A DNA stretch of 60,000 nt from Nematostella vectensis (GCF_932526225.1 NC_064048.1:2869597-2929596), one strand, 5' to 3'; counted from the stretch's first letter, positions 26,059 to 37,751 are shown. The notes: generated by a model from the sequence alone, not told the origin. Program-made: numbers and translations.

Positions 26059-26549
26059 CCCAAAACAGGCTTTTCCTGTCACACAGAACGAAAGAAGAGT
26101 ACGATGAAGAATACTATATAAGATATCGGGGGTCTTTTTTCACGCTTGCGTCTCTTGGGAGTGGGCTGGTGGGCTGGTCACATTATGACCTAGGGATATC
26201 ATCGTGGTCTAGCTATCGCTCTTTCACTCTTTCTACTTGGAGACCTAAAGTTAAAAATCGTGCATATGAACTCATCTGTGCGCAGAGACAACAAGAGCCA
26301 TGCTGAAGTATCCTAAAGCTGCTGAAATTTCCACGAGCTGTTCTACGTATACGTCCGCAAGCGTCTCGAGTGTTTTGTGCCTCTTATTGGTAAAGGGCTT
26401 CTTTAAATTTTGGGCTTCCTGTGGCGTGATCAGAGGCCTGGAAGGGAAGGAGTGTCCCCCTCCCCTTTTCCGGCTTCCGGTGCCGGTTCAACTCGCCCTC
26501 AGTCCCCTCTCTTTCATGAATAGTGCCTTAGGAAGCTTAGTTCATAAAA

Positions 26550-26713
26550 CGCACTGGCTATATGCCCGACAGTCGGAACGGGTCTTGGATGGACTAAATG
26601 CTCAACAGTTTCCAATTTATTCAAATAACCACGCACTGGCTATATGCCCGACAGTCGGGACGGGTCTTGGATGGACTAAATGCTCAACAGTTTTCAATTT
26701 ATTCAAATAACCC
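26550..26713. repeat. Two direct copies of an 82-bp unit
   Basis: CGCACTGGCTATATGCCCGA begins at 26550 and 26632. The copies differ at a few positions, including GGAACGG versus GGGACGG, and are otherwise nearly identical. Confidence 0.9.
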
Positions 26714-27030
26714 AGTAAATCGTCTTCCTAGTGAGTTCAAAGTATTCTATATTCGTTGAGAAAGGGCAAGCAAATCTGAATATTGAGCTTTGCTGTCGGT
26801 ATCGAATGCTTTCTGTTGTCTGTGTACACCATAAAATCGTAATTTTGTAATGTCTACAGCCCTCAATTTGTGTTCAAAAGTATTTTATATTTGCCGAGAA
26901 AGGGTAAGCGAATCTGAATTTAGCTTTGTTGACCCGATTAAAATGAAAAGAAAAATGATACAATTCAGTAAACATCCAATAGATACCGACACCGAAACTC
27001 AATTTAGATTCGCTTGCCCTTTCTTAATAC

Positions 27031-27105
27031 CCTGGGTACCAGAGGCTCCGAGCTTCGAGGCGAGAACGTTTTCGCCTCGAAGTTTGGAGCCTTTGGTACT
27101 CTGGG
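27031..27105. repeat. Imperfect palindrome, ~34-bp arms
   Basis: CTGGGTACCAGAGGCTCCGA..TTCGAGGCGA pairs with TCGCCTCGAA..GGAGCCTTTGGTACTCTGG across a loop of a few bases. It is likely a foldback MITE. Confidence 0.7.
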
Positions 27106-28145
27106 AACTTTTTTAACAAATATAGGAAATTCCTAAGTGTCACTTTGATAACGATTTTTAAGTGTATAGGAAGCAAGCAAGAAAGAAAGGCATTGAGACC
27201 TAAAAAATATATAAAAAAGGCTCTTAGGCTTAAAAAGGAAAAACAAATTACAGTTTTGGTTATAATTGTTGATTCTGGTTTTAAGTACAATATATAAAAA
27301 AACAGGAAAATATCTCTACCTCGGGGAGTAATGCAGATTGATTGCAAGAAAAATGAACATTTATACAAATGCTGCTCATCATCCATGTCTTCATTCAGTC
27401 TCACATTGATTCACCTGAATAAGACAAAAAAATGTCATCTCAAGGACATTTCAAGGACATGTAATACCTATTCTTACTTTCTCATAACATGAGAAAAACA
27501 TAGAGGAAAATATAAATATTAGTTATAGTATCCTTACCAAAAGAAAGCAGACAACAAATCAATATTTCATGAGAAAGAAAAAGGGACATTTTGACGTTTT
27601 GGTATCTTGAAAATAAAATTTGGTATCTTGAAAATAAAGTTTGTGATAAAAACATAGCAGGTGATAAAGAAAAGAGGAAGACTTTGCAAGGATGATTGCG
27701 AAATAGTTTTTTTTCCTCACACATTTGCCATTTAATAACAAACAAATTCTCAATTAAATTAGCTAAATGATACATAGTTTTACTGATATGGTATAGCTAT
27801 GCGACTCAGTTTTTGTGGTATATCGTGCGGGTAGCCTGTGGTGTCACACGCCAGTAAGTAATCCAGTCAGCCGTGCAAATCCCAGGCCCCCTCGGCCTCA
27901 AAATGGCGACGAAATGCAAGCACTGAGGAAGAAAAGTTCTCGTCGATTATGCGGAAACCAGTGCCTGTTTTCTTTTTACTAAAGCATAAAGGCAGAGGAG
28001 TTCTTCATTCACTGATTGCGTTTTTCAAGATGATGGAAAGCTGTTTCCAATTTTTGTTCTGCCCTGAGCTGCCCTGGGTAGGAGGGACAAGGCTAAGAGT
28101 CAAAGGGGAAATTATAAGAAAGTACTGAATAAAATTTTTGCATCA

Positions 28146-29255
28146 ATGTTATATATCTTTTATTAAACATTTTAAGAAGAGTCATATCTCTTCCTTTTTT
28201 CTTCTCCCTGTTGACTATTTCTTAAGCAATTGATGCTCTTTGCTAGTTTCCCACCAAAAAAAATAATGAACAGATTTGGTTTGGAATGAGAAATTTTAAT
28301 TAAGCACTTTCACTAATATCTTCTTTTTTAGATTTGCTTTCCAAATCAATCTGTTTCCCATTGCATTTATTTTGGAGTATACAATGGCTGGATCCAGGGT
28401 TTCTGAAAACAGCAGGCCCACCATGCCAAACGGTTAGTGCACCAAAGTATAATGCATTACTAGATGCATATTTGTGGATTTAAATTTCCATGGGGATGGG
28501 AAACCACCACTATGTGGTACATGAAGTATGGTATCCAAACTACTTCAACTATACTATTCTATCTTTGGAATGCTGTTCTCCTCAAGGACAAAGCTTGTCA
28601 GAATGTAGCTTTGATACAAATGTACATTAACAGTACTTTTAGCAACAACCTTGTGCTTTTTCAAAAATAAATCTGTAAAGAAAACAGCTTCCTTTAGATA
28701 ATGGAAAAAGGAAAGTGTCAAGAAAGTGCTCAATCCAATTATTTGCATTACTGTTACCAGTATATTTCTTTATCAAATCTTTCAAGTGGAGTCAATTTCT
28801 TCTTTTTTCCTCTTCCCGTCGACTATTTTTTTTTTTTTTGCAATTGATATTCTTTGCTGTTTCCTTTCTACCCCAAACATAGATTAATGAACTGGTTGGG
28901 TTTGGAATTAGAAGTTAGTATTAACACTGTCAGTGATGACTCCAAAGTCAATCTTTTTTTCCCAATTGCATTCATTTTGGAGTAGGCCACTATAGGTAGA
29001 GACCACTAGATGGTAAAGGATGGGTGCACCAATATGTAATGAACGAAAGGAGATATATTTGCGGATTTTAATTTCCACACATTATTTCTGAATAATCAGT
29101 CCAATGAAGGAGAGAATCGCCACCAAATCGGTACAAAAACTTTTAAACTGTCTGTACATACTGTATATTCTTTAGGATCTTTGAAATGCTGTTACTTCAT
29201 TACATATTCTTCACAAGCGCAAAGCTTGTCAGAGTATTGCTTGTATTAAAAAAAA
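28146..29255. repeat. Diverged tandem duplication of about 600 bp
   Basis: The segment 28146-28680 and the segment 28757-29255 share ordered landmarks: a TCTTC-rich tract, GACTATTT, GCAATTGAT, CTTTGCT, a CATTTTGGAGTA word, GTGCACCAA, TTTGTGGATTT or TTTGCGGATTT, TTTGGAATGCTGTT or TTTGAAATGCTGTT, and CAAAGCTTGTCAGA. Both are noncoding as far as I can see. Confidence 0.7.
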
Positions 29256-29769
29256 TATTCATAGTGGAACTTCTATAAAGGGACATTTATCAGACTTTAA
29301 CAGTCATTTTCACATTTATATTATATTATTGAATGATGGCTTGATCCATTTGGTGGGGCCAATACAATTTGTAACTGCATATATGGCTGTAATAAACTTA
29401 GGTTTTTACTTTAATCTCATTAAAAATCCATTTTAAAGGTGAGGAGAGCAGGATCCTAGCTCTCCTAAATGTACCTCAATCAGTCAACACAAAAAAGTGT
29501 TCAATGCGGGCTCCGCTTTTAGGCAGTGTCTAAATATATATATTATACAATACTTTGAACTCACTAGGTTGACAATTTACTGTTGAATTTTTGTAAATTG
29601 AGAGCTGTAGACATTCAGCACCATATTTAGCAAAATCCTGTGTCACTAAAATTGCGATTTTATTGTGTATACAAAAAACGGAAAACATTCAATACCGACA
29701 ACAAAGCAATTCAGATTCGCTTGCCCTTTCTCAAAAAAATATAGAAAACTTTAAACTAACAAGGAAAAC

Positions 29770-30720
29770 AATTTACAACAATTTTAAACAACGAGATTCT
29801 CATAGAAAAAGGGATCGCGTGGAGCAGCTGTCTCTATCTCTTCTTTTGTCTCGTCATCGCTCTTTTATTTTTCATGTTTTTTTTAGTTTCATGTAATTTA
29901 TGCCATGCCTTAATAGTCTAACACAATGCACTGCGAATCTCTAGCTGTGAGTAATCTCGAAACTATACGAAAATGGCTGCGATGTATTTTTCATGGGAAA
30001 AAAACGCCTTTGCACAAAATGTATACACATCATCAGATTTGGACTGATTGAAAGTAACCAAACCTTTCCCTTGCCAAATGGCAACTGCAAAACTGCGACG
30101 GCTCAGACATGGAATTAAGTTGTTTGGATTGAAAGTATATTGTCTTTCTTTTATCATTTTACAATAAAATCAAACTTGAATTAAAACGTGTTTGTTTACC
30201 TACTGGAATGTGTTAGCATACATTTTATAGCGGCACTCGCCAAATCAGTTGGAAACACCGAGTCTTTGAAAGAGATGGAAAGAATATACCATTAATCTTA
30301 GAGTGCCAAGATATTTCTAGATATTCGAGGGCCTGTTAAACTCTAATTTGGAGGTTTCATGAAAGAATCCTTGTCAACAACTCATTTGTTATTATCTTCA
30401 TTCTAGTTACTGATGTGGGATCTCAAAATAGTCATTCACCAAATTCAAAAGAAAGCCTAGAGAGACTACTCCAAATCAGCAGATAAAAATTTATTCTTTT
30501 CACGCTTTGTGGCTTCTTAGAACAGATATAATTATATACACCCTTCAGATACTCAACGCATTTTCTACCCAACTCACGCCGTGACATGGATATGAATTTT
30601 GATTTGATTCTTCCTTTGACTCCAAAACTATGTTTAATAAACCTCATAAGCTATCATATCCCGTCTTGAGAGTTCGCGGGAGTCTTCGATTTATTAAAAC
30701 CCATTCAGAATCGCCTTAAC
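29770..30720. other. No gene seen upstream of the pentraxin gene
   Basis: AT-rich. It would hold the promoter of the gene beginning at 30721, but no TATA box stands out close to that start. Confidence 0.4.
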
Positions 30721-33700
30721 ATGCGAATAGCTAAAAACTCATTTCACCACAAAGAGGGACCTCGGCCTCACGCGACTACCTCTGCTATGTATTCGTCCAT
30801 CGCCGTCTACTTGTGTGCAAAATTTAAGTCAAGTTTTCTTGTCTGCTTTATTTTTATTCTGATCAAATCACTCACATACGGAGAGAATGTTCAAGAATAT
30901 TTCCGGGTAAGGCTTGATGAAGTTTTGGATTTCCCATCTTACAAGATCTCCAATCGTAGAGGTCAGGATATCTGCGGATTCGAGTGCTCAAGAGAGAAAG
31001 AATGCAGATCCTTTAACGTTGGGGAAAATAAATCTACTGGCTTTTACGACTGCTTTATGCTTAGGATCAGTGAAAACTCCCCCCAAGCGGTGTTTACAGC
31101 AAAGCAGGGTTTTAATCATTATTCTAAATTGGTGAGTACGGAAAGGTAAAAATTACTGAAAATAATTTTAAAGGCGATCCAAAAGCGAAGAAAAAGAGGC
31201 GTAAAAGCCAATAATTTTGGGTTGTTGTGAATTGTGAATTTTAAAAGCATTTATTATTTATCCTGACTACACATACATTAACAGGGGCGTGTCTTTAGAA
31301 AAACGCGTTTCGGCCTACTTTTGGCGATTGCAAGTTTTTTCCGGTTGAATATACGGTGGAAGTAAATTTACACTATATGTCGAAGAGATCATCTTTTTCG
31401 ATGATACATTTTTCGTAGCCGTTCAAATCTATGATGATCTTTTACTTGAAGACAAAAACCACCAAATTTTTCAAAACCTATAGGTTAAATTCACTTCTCT
31501 CCAGTATATTCAACCGGAAGTAAAATTGCAATCGTCAAAAGGTAAAGTTTTTGCCGAAACAGGCAAAAAGATTTTCCCAAATTATATCCCAAAAATGACA
31601 CACGGGGTGTTTAAAGTACCTTTAATGGTAATCACTTTCTTTTATCTTCTAGTCACCGTGTGTATTCAGCCCTTGTAGTAATGGCGCAACATGCGTACTG
31701 GCCACTAATCATGATTCGTATAGCTGCACTTGCTATGAGGGGTACACAAGTCGGCACTGCGAAACAGGTCAGTGCTTAAGCCTCATACCGTAAACATTTG
31801 TCTTCCCAGTGCCAAATACACGCCGCAAATTAGAATCGAAATACCATACCATCGCATAAACGCTTCAAAAGGGCGCAGTATAAGACGTGTGTACGGTGGG
31901 GAGTTTATTTACGATTCTTTGTTTTTTTCTTGGTAAGGCTCAAAGCAAATTTTAAAAGACTTCTTGTATCCATTATCTGCTGTGAAAAAATATAACGTCT
32001 TTTTTACATGATAAGTAATTTATGAACAAAGAGCCTCAAATTATCGCCTCAATAATGATTCTATAACACAGCATCGAATCAGTTGATATAACTGCTCAAC
32101 GAGCGGTTTTTAAAGTTTGCGACACCCGGTTATGGTGACATACAATGTTTGTTCAAGTCACTAACGTTATTGATGCTATTGCAAATATAACATTTCTTTA
32201 TGAAAAATTCATTGATTTAGAATAAAAGCACTTGAAAAGTTGAGAACTTTCTATTTATTCTTCATTTTATTTAGCTTTCCATGCCGTCTTTTCCATGTCC
32301 ATTTTTGTTATTTTTAGGTCTGGAAGACTTTGATATATATTTCCCTTCCACTTACGGTAACACGAAAGATTTCGTCATTATATCATACAACAGTTCAGTA
32401 ATGACGTCATTGACCCTGAGCTTTTGGCTGAGGACTGGGGCGGGGGAGGAAAGCTGCCTTGTTAGCTACGCAACGGATACCCAAGACGACGAATTCACCC
32501 TCTGTACTGCCAAAAATTTGCGTCTTTATGTTAATGGCGTGTATATGTAAGTGACGTCACTCTTGACACCGCTTTTATGGTTTAGGATATGCGCTCAGAG
32601 CAGTTGTCTTGAAATGTTGACTCATTGACGGATGATTGATTGTTCTTGAGCTTGGGGTTGGGGGGAGCTTTCCTTTTTATAGCGTGTTTTATTATTCCCA
32701 TGCAAACACCACTACCCCGTCGCAATTCTTACGCCCATCTCTATATCCCCCCTTCTTTCTCCTTTGCCTTCCACCCTCCCCCAGTCTTTGCCCTGTATTC
32801 TTCTTCCTTTATTCCTACCGCTTTTCCCATCCATGCCTGTTTACTTGTCAGTCTAAATCCTTCCCGTCCCCACCCCTCATCCCATGCATAGGGGAGGGCC
32901 CCTACCTCCGTGCAGTTCTGCGTTTCACTGCATACGAAACTCCCAGAGTGATATATACGCTCCTTCCACCATCCCACCCTGCCAAAGCCATTTCTGTATT
33001 AAATATGGCTTGAATTTGAAAACTCAAAACGTCTTTAGTGCAAGTCGCTTATTATTGGTCAATGCTTGCATGCGCGACCAGGATTCCGTTTAAGTATTTT
33101 CTATAACTTTTTTAACGAAATTGGAACCACTTTTCTGACCTCAGCTGCACCTGATCTAATGTCCGTTCTTGTGGATGGTACCGTTCTTGACTGTTTTCGT
33201 TTTGTTGTGTCGCTTGCATATTATTATGTATTGTATTGTGATTTTATTGTAATTTTATCTCTAGGGGCAGCGTCTCGCATGGGACCTGGTCCCGTTTGTG
33301 CTGACCCACTTGGGTATTTTATTGTAATTTCATCTTTAGGGGCAGCATCTTGCATGGGACCTGGTCCCGTTTGTGCGGACCCACTTGGGTAATACACAAT
33401 AAAGAACACTTCCTTTCTTTCACTTGACCAGGTCATCTGGAGTCTCGGTGAATGACAACCACTGGCACTACATCGTTGTCACGTGGTCTAACGACGCCCC
33501 CTGGTCACTTTTCAAGGATGGTGTTAACGTATTTACCTCTAGCACGGTTCTTCAGCCAGGTCACGTGATACCTGGATCGGGGACGGTGGTACTGGGGCAG
33601 GACCAGGATGCAATTGGGGGTGGGTTTGATGTTGCTGAAGCTCTTGCAGCGTCGTTCGTGTCCCAGGTATGACCTATTTCTATGGAATTCTTTCTTATGC

Positions 33701-34342
33701 TTGATAGTAAATCAGCAGAACCATAGGAGAATGTAAGTTTTTTTGTCATTTCATGACCTTTTTGAAAGTACACCTCAACAAACTGATTATAATATGCGTT
33801 TTTGTGTACTGTCATCAGCATCATCATCATTTTGGTCATCAGCGACCTTAGAAATGACATGAAACCTTCAAGTCTTCCAAATAAGGAATTGCTTAATTTT
33901 GTTTCATTATAACAAAAGTGACCGCTTTCGACCAAAACAGCAACTTTTGGCTGAATTTCGTGATTAACAATATTAACAGCGTTTGATCATCATTATCATC
34001 ATAATCACAATGATCGTCGTCATTTTCATCGCCATCATCATCACCACCACCATTAGCAACACCACCAACATCATAATCATCACCACCACAATCATCATCA
34101 TCATCATTTATTATAACAGCCAGTACTACAATACAATGTCAAGATGCTGGGTAAAGTTGTTCACGAATATATTTTGCCTCCAGGTTAACCTTTGGAACTC
34201 AGTGTTAAATGAGGCAAATATCACGGAGCTGGCCCAAGCATGCCGGAAGCACGAGGGTAACACGTGGCGTTGGAGTGATTTCCGGTCTGGCGTGAATGGG
34301 GACGTCGTGACTATTAGTCCGTCACGATGTGGAGAAACATAA
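30721..34342 (+). CDS. Secreted or type II PAN/apple - EGF - pentraxin protein, five exons
   Basis: The exons are 30721-31131, 31653-31767, 32318-32546, 33432-33666 and 34184-34342. Every junction has GT..AG signals and the reading phase is kept throughout (0, 1, 2, 0), giving 382 residues. Residues about 34-50 are hydrophobic (FLVCFIFILI) and serve as signal peptide or anchor; Met23 is an alternative start. Exon 1 then carries a PAN/apple-like region (ICGFECSREKECRSFNV). Exon 2 is a complete six-cysteine EGF domain ending CYEGYTSRHCE. Exons 3-5 form a pentraxin/LamG-type fold with NDNHWHYIVVTWS and the calcium-site motif LGQDQDAIGGGFD. The two cysteines that form the conserved pentraxin disulfide appear replaced (Ser in SLTLSFWLR, Val in HYIVVTWS). 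A role in adhesion or innate recognition is inferred from family knowledge. Confidence 0.9.
31305..31561. repeat. MITE-like inverted repeat in intron 1 of the pentraxin gene
   Basis: The left arm GTTTCGGCCTACTTTTGGCG..CCGGTTGAATATAC pairs with the right arm GTATATTCAACCGG..TGCAATCGTCAAAAGG..GCCGAAAC. The arms are about 50 bases and imperfect. Noncoding. Confidence 0.65.
33241..33390. repeat. Two direct copies of a 75-bp unit in intron 3
   Basis: ATTTTATTGTAATTT begins at 33241 and 33316. The units share GGGGCAGC, CATGGGACCTGGTCCCGT and GACCCACTTGGGT. GGGACCTGGTCCC inside each unit is a palindrome. Confidence 0.9.
33815..34118. repeat. ATC/CAT trinucleotide tracts in intron 4
   Basis: CATCATCATC clusters occur at about 33818-33833 and, more extended and degenerate, at 33985-34118. 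Open frames here are repeat artefacts. Confidence 0.85.
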
Positions 34343-34362
34343 AGCGTGTGGAACACCCCTCT

Positions 34363-34674
34363 GTAACAGACCAAGCCAAACCTAGATACTCGTCGGGATT
34401 TTTGGGAACTTACCAGGTTTGAATTTTTTACCGGGTCAGCTAATTTTTTATTTAGAAATTTCAATTCGCACCGGGGAGACTTAACACGGGCACCTCCCCC
34501 CCCCCCCCCCCCCCCCTTGGCAGCCAAAACGTAATCTTCAAATACCATGCCTTTTCCATATTATTCATATGTCTGCACACACCCCCTCAGCCAATCTTGG
34601 GTACGCTCCCGAAAAGCTCGTCGGGTGGGCCGAAAATTTCCTTCGGATCGGGTTTCGCCGGGTCTTTCTTTTAC
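34363..34674. repeat. Second copy of the GTAACAGACC MITE with C tract
   Basis: It begins GTAACAGACC and ends GCCGGGTCTTTCTTTTAC. It shares CCGGGTCAGCTAATTTTT and CCGAAAATTTCC with 5598-5816. A run of 19 C lies at about 34498-34516. It sits just beyond the pentraxin stop codon. Confidence 0.6.
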
Positions 34675-34907
34675 AAAGGGAGGTTGTAGAATTGTCTAGA
34701 GACATGAGGCCAAGGGGAAGCAGAGTGTGTACGCATTTACCATGGAAACCATGTTTGCTGTTAATATAGGGGCTCGATTTATTTGGCAAATGCGTCACAT
34801 TCTAGAGTAAGTTGGACGTATCGGACAAGCGATAGCGAACTATTTATCAAGATTTGTCGACAGTGCATGCTTTAACAGTGTCACGCAGTTTCTTCACGAA
34901 CTACACT

Positions 34908-35187
34908 TTAAGGGGCAGTGCCATGGTAAGAGCTTTGCAAAAGCTCTCCGGCCCAGACACAATGAATTTCAGTCAAATTCCAATATTGACTTATGAGCCT
35001 TTGGTATGTGTTGGAGACTTAAATTCAAAGAAAATGACCACAAACTGTCAATAAACACAGTTTTCAATAAAATATTGTATATTAACAAGGTAATGATAGC
35101 TTAAAGTTCATTTTTTTGTAGACAATTAAAAGCCTACAACAAACACTGACTCCAGACATGCGCAGTACCATTACGCTGCCCCTTTAA
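34908..35187. mobile_element. 280-bp TTAA-flanked MITE
   Basis: TTAAGGGGCAGTGCCATGG at the left and ATGGTACTGCGCATG..GCTGCCCCTTTAA (as written on the two strands) at the right share GGGGCAG termini next to TTAA at both ends. AATAAA words lie inside. It is a likely non-autonomous piggyBac-type element, distinct in sequence from 16199-16448. Confidence 0.65.
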
Positions 35188-35498
35188 AACGGAAACACGA
35201 AAATTACTTTACTTTGATTAAAATGCAGCTCCAGGGAAAGTGAAGACCGTTTTGGGCAAAATGTACATTATCTGAGGCTTACTTTCCCGAAAAAAATTTC
35301 GAATTCCTCCAATCCCGAATATTTTGCAGCTTTTCAAACACATGCGATATACACGCGACCGTAAAACACGTCCGTCGCTGACCGGCAAAATGTATTGCGG
35401 GCCCATGGCGCGAAAATCCTGTTGCATTATTTATGCGCTTTTATTGTCGCAATCAGCAATCTCACAGCCGTCTAGGAATCGCGAGTTAAAACGTTACA

Positions 35499-35771
35499 AT
35501 GAGCTCTACGGAGTATTCAGAATTATCGGAAAATGAGTTGACCGACGAAGAGAACGAACCGGAATGTATAGAGTCTTTACAAGAAACGGCAACATCTATA
35601 AGTGAAGCGGCAAACGAGTTTCTTCCGTATCAAGACGAGCCGATCGCCGACGTTCCTGCCAGCAGAGGTCTCTTTTCTCTGTATTTCGCTGCGAACGCCA
35701 GCCCAGCGAAATACAGAAAAAAGCGGCCTCTGCTAGCAGGGAATCGCCGACGAAGAGTGGTTGGCGAATAA
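35499..35771 (+). pseudogene. Acidic N-terminal transposon-type frame broken by a hairpin insertion
   Basis: The ATG-started frame begins MSSTEYSELSENELTDEENE and continues through SEAANEFLPYQDEPIAD. A 91-bp hairpin then interrupts it; the host frame resumes after the second copy of the 9-bp duplication with a tryptophan-containing acidic segment (EEWLAN). The insertion plus duplication adds 100 bases, which shifts the frame. The acidic start followed by PYQ.EP resembles the beginning of proteins I remember from repetitive cnidarian genes annotated as P2X7-like, but this is from memory. It is enclosed by the TTAA element's inverted repeats. Confidence 0.45.
35652..35742. mobile_element. 91-bp hairpin insertion with 9-bp target duplication
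   Basis: ATCGCCGAC at 35643-35651 is repeated at 35743-35751. Between them lies a near-perfect foldback: CCTGCCAGCAGAGG at the left pairs with CCTCTGCTAGCAGG at the right, and CTGTATTTCGCTG pairs with CAGCGAAATACAG around a seven-base loop. A 9-bp duplication is typical of Mutator-type transposition. Confidence 0.85.
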
Positions 35772-36488
35772 CAACGCTTTTGTGGATATTCCCAAAAACA
35801 CAAGAAAAACAAGATAATTAACATTGGAGATGCAGCAATAATAAACGTAGAGCTGAATAAGATAATAGGCAACACACAACTGCTAATGGCTGGCTGCCGC
35901 TTAGATCGATAGACCGTCTGCTTCTCGCAACTCCTAAACTGTTCCTCACAGGCTTTTTGGTGGCTGGCTTGTGTGGAGTAGCTCCGGTTTCTTTAGCGTT
36001 CGTTTATTTTTTTTCTCCTTCCATAGTACATTCTTGAATCAACAACACGACGTAAACATGGGCCATGCTTTCCGCAGATACAACAACATAGCCGTTATGA
36101 CCGTTTTTCAACGATCTCTAGTCTGTCGAAACTTGGGCCCATTAGCATTTTCTCGACTATTTGAGTATTGCATGACATTCAAGGTAAATATTCTCTAGTC
36201 AAAACCTTAATGGACCCAATCATTTGCGAGCTGGATTCATTTTTGTGCAAGGTCAATCTGCTATGAACTTCGACGATGGCGTCGTGTTGTGTCACGCCTT
36301 ACAAATCAACGGCTAAAATCTATATTAAAATGTCCCGGCTGCAACTTTTGCTTAATAAGAGATATAGTCCCAATGCTATAGAATACGTTTTTATAATAAT
36401 ACTTACATTTCAAGCTGTTTGAAGCGGTGAAAAAGCAATAAAGTCAATGATTCTCTGCGAAGTAGGGCACTCGATTGTAGAAGTGTGA

Positions 36489-36560
36489 CAACAACTGAAA
36501 TCCCCCGACAGGCTCCAAATATGGCAATATTTGGAGCCTGTCGGGGGATTTCAGTTGTTG
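36489..36560. repeat. Perfect 34-bp-arm palindrome
   Basis: CAACAACTGAAATCCCCCGA, continuing to CTCCAAATAT, is followed by GGCA and then the exact reverse complement, 72 bases in all with no mismatch. An exact palindrome this long is young or under selection. It lies inside the TTAA element. Confidence 0.95.
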
Positions 36561-36763
36561 AAATCGCGCCTTCTCGAACTCTGACCGAGAGGGGACTGAG
36601 TTGGTTGGTGTTTCAAGATGGCGGCCAAACCAAGCCAAATCGCGTGCGTTTGAAATAATGCAAAATATTCGATTGGAGGAATTTGATATTTATTTTAGGG
36701 GAAGTAAGCCTAATGTACATTTTGCCCAAAACGGTCTTCCCTTTCCCTGGAGCTGCACTTTAA

Positions 36764-37640
36764 GAACATTTTCTTAGAGACCATTTCGCTCGCATATACC
36801 TACCATATTGGTACGACAGAATTTCGCTCATAAGTAATTGCTCCTTTTTTCGATAACGTAGATCCATCAATGTTTTTTTTTGAAAACCGTCGTTCCCATG
36901 CTCGCTCAGTCAACACCTTATAAGGAGATAGAAGCGACCACTTATTGTCAAGTGTTAAAGACTGCATGTTCGTAGGTAGCGTATTGCTTGAGTGAGTTAC
37001 AGAACTCTCACGCAGGTCTGCAAGAGCCGTTAAATCGAACATTTTTAGTTTGTTTTATCCCCCGCCCACTCCCCCCTCCCACACCCCCTTTGGCGGCTAA
37101 AAAGTGGGCCGATTCTTATTATTAAGTAATCTTAAAATACTAAAGTCCACATTGTTTTTTTCATATGATACCATATGATACCTGCTCACAAAAAATCAAT
37201 CATTTACTCATTCATTTTTATGTACGTGGTTTTATATATATGATGAGGATAAAAACTATAATTTTCTTAATCATGGTAGTCTAAATATGATTTCCAAACA
37301 TATTGTTATGTCGTTAAGTGCCCCGCGACGACTGAAGTCCTATTTCAGATGGAGGATGACAGAGGATCGCGTAATATTCTCAAAAGACTGACCGCATTAA
37401 CGCCAATTTCAAATCCAATAGCGGGAGCTATGAAATCTTCATGGGGATGCGGGATGAGTTGGCACGCCCTCGTTCAGCTTCTGAATGCTTTGACTGCAAC
37501 TTGTTAAAATCCTGCGTACGCCCCTAACTGCAGAATACCCTTGGTGAGACATCCTCTTTGGACTTTACAGCTCCCAGAGCTGGCTTTACCGGGGACACAA
37601 AAGAAGTCAAGAAATGAATTTGACCTTATTCCTCCCTGCT
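36764..37640. other. No gene seen; partial GGCGCGTACCCAGG-family repeat
   Basis: GGCGGCTAAAAAGTGGGCCGATTCTTATTA near 37092 and the ATGATACC words near 37170 resemble parts of the repeats at 25915 and 6200. Otherwise nothing is supported. Confidence 0.4.
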
Positions 37641-37646
37641 TTTATT
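37641..37646 (-). terminator. Poly(A) signal for the cysteine-rich peptide gene
   Basis: TTTATT on the plus strand is AATAAA on the minus strand, 105 bases beyond the stop codon of the terminal exon (37752-37856). Confidence 0.5.
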
Positions 37647-37751
37647 AGTATGACCATGACTTAACTTCAGGCATTATCAATGGTTCAAGTTTACTCATAG
37701 ATTGGACAATCATTATAAATCAAATAGATCATGATTAAACGGGAATTAATC

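Larger units (their letters stand above)
26728..29768. repeat. Inverted pair of a ~200-bp repeat, 2.6 kb apart
   Basis: CCTAGTGAGTTCAAAGTA starts at 26728; its reverse complement ends at 29568. Both arms share GAGAAAGGGCAAGC, a GTCGGTAT(C/T)GAATG word, an ATAAAATCG word and TGTCTACAG. A further copy of the GAGAAAGGG part lies at 26893. The pair may be the ends of one decayed element or two insertions in opposite orientation. Confidence 0.55.
35218..36763. mobile_element. 1.55-kb TTAA-flanked element with ~130-bp TIRs
   Basis: The left terminus TTAAAATGCAGCTCCAGGGA pairs with the right terminus TCCCTGGAGCTGCACTTTAA. The inverted repeats then share GACCGTTTTGGGCAAAATGT, a TACTTTCCC or TACTTCCCC word, TTCCTCCAATC and ATATTTTGCA for about 130 bases. 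TTAA abuts both ends. The interior holds the broken frame at 35499 and further short frames, plus two younger hairpin insertions (35652-35742 and 36489-36560). The element is not intact. It may have moved with a trans-acting piggyBac-type transposase, given the TTAA. Confidence 0.7.
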
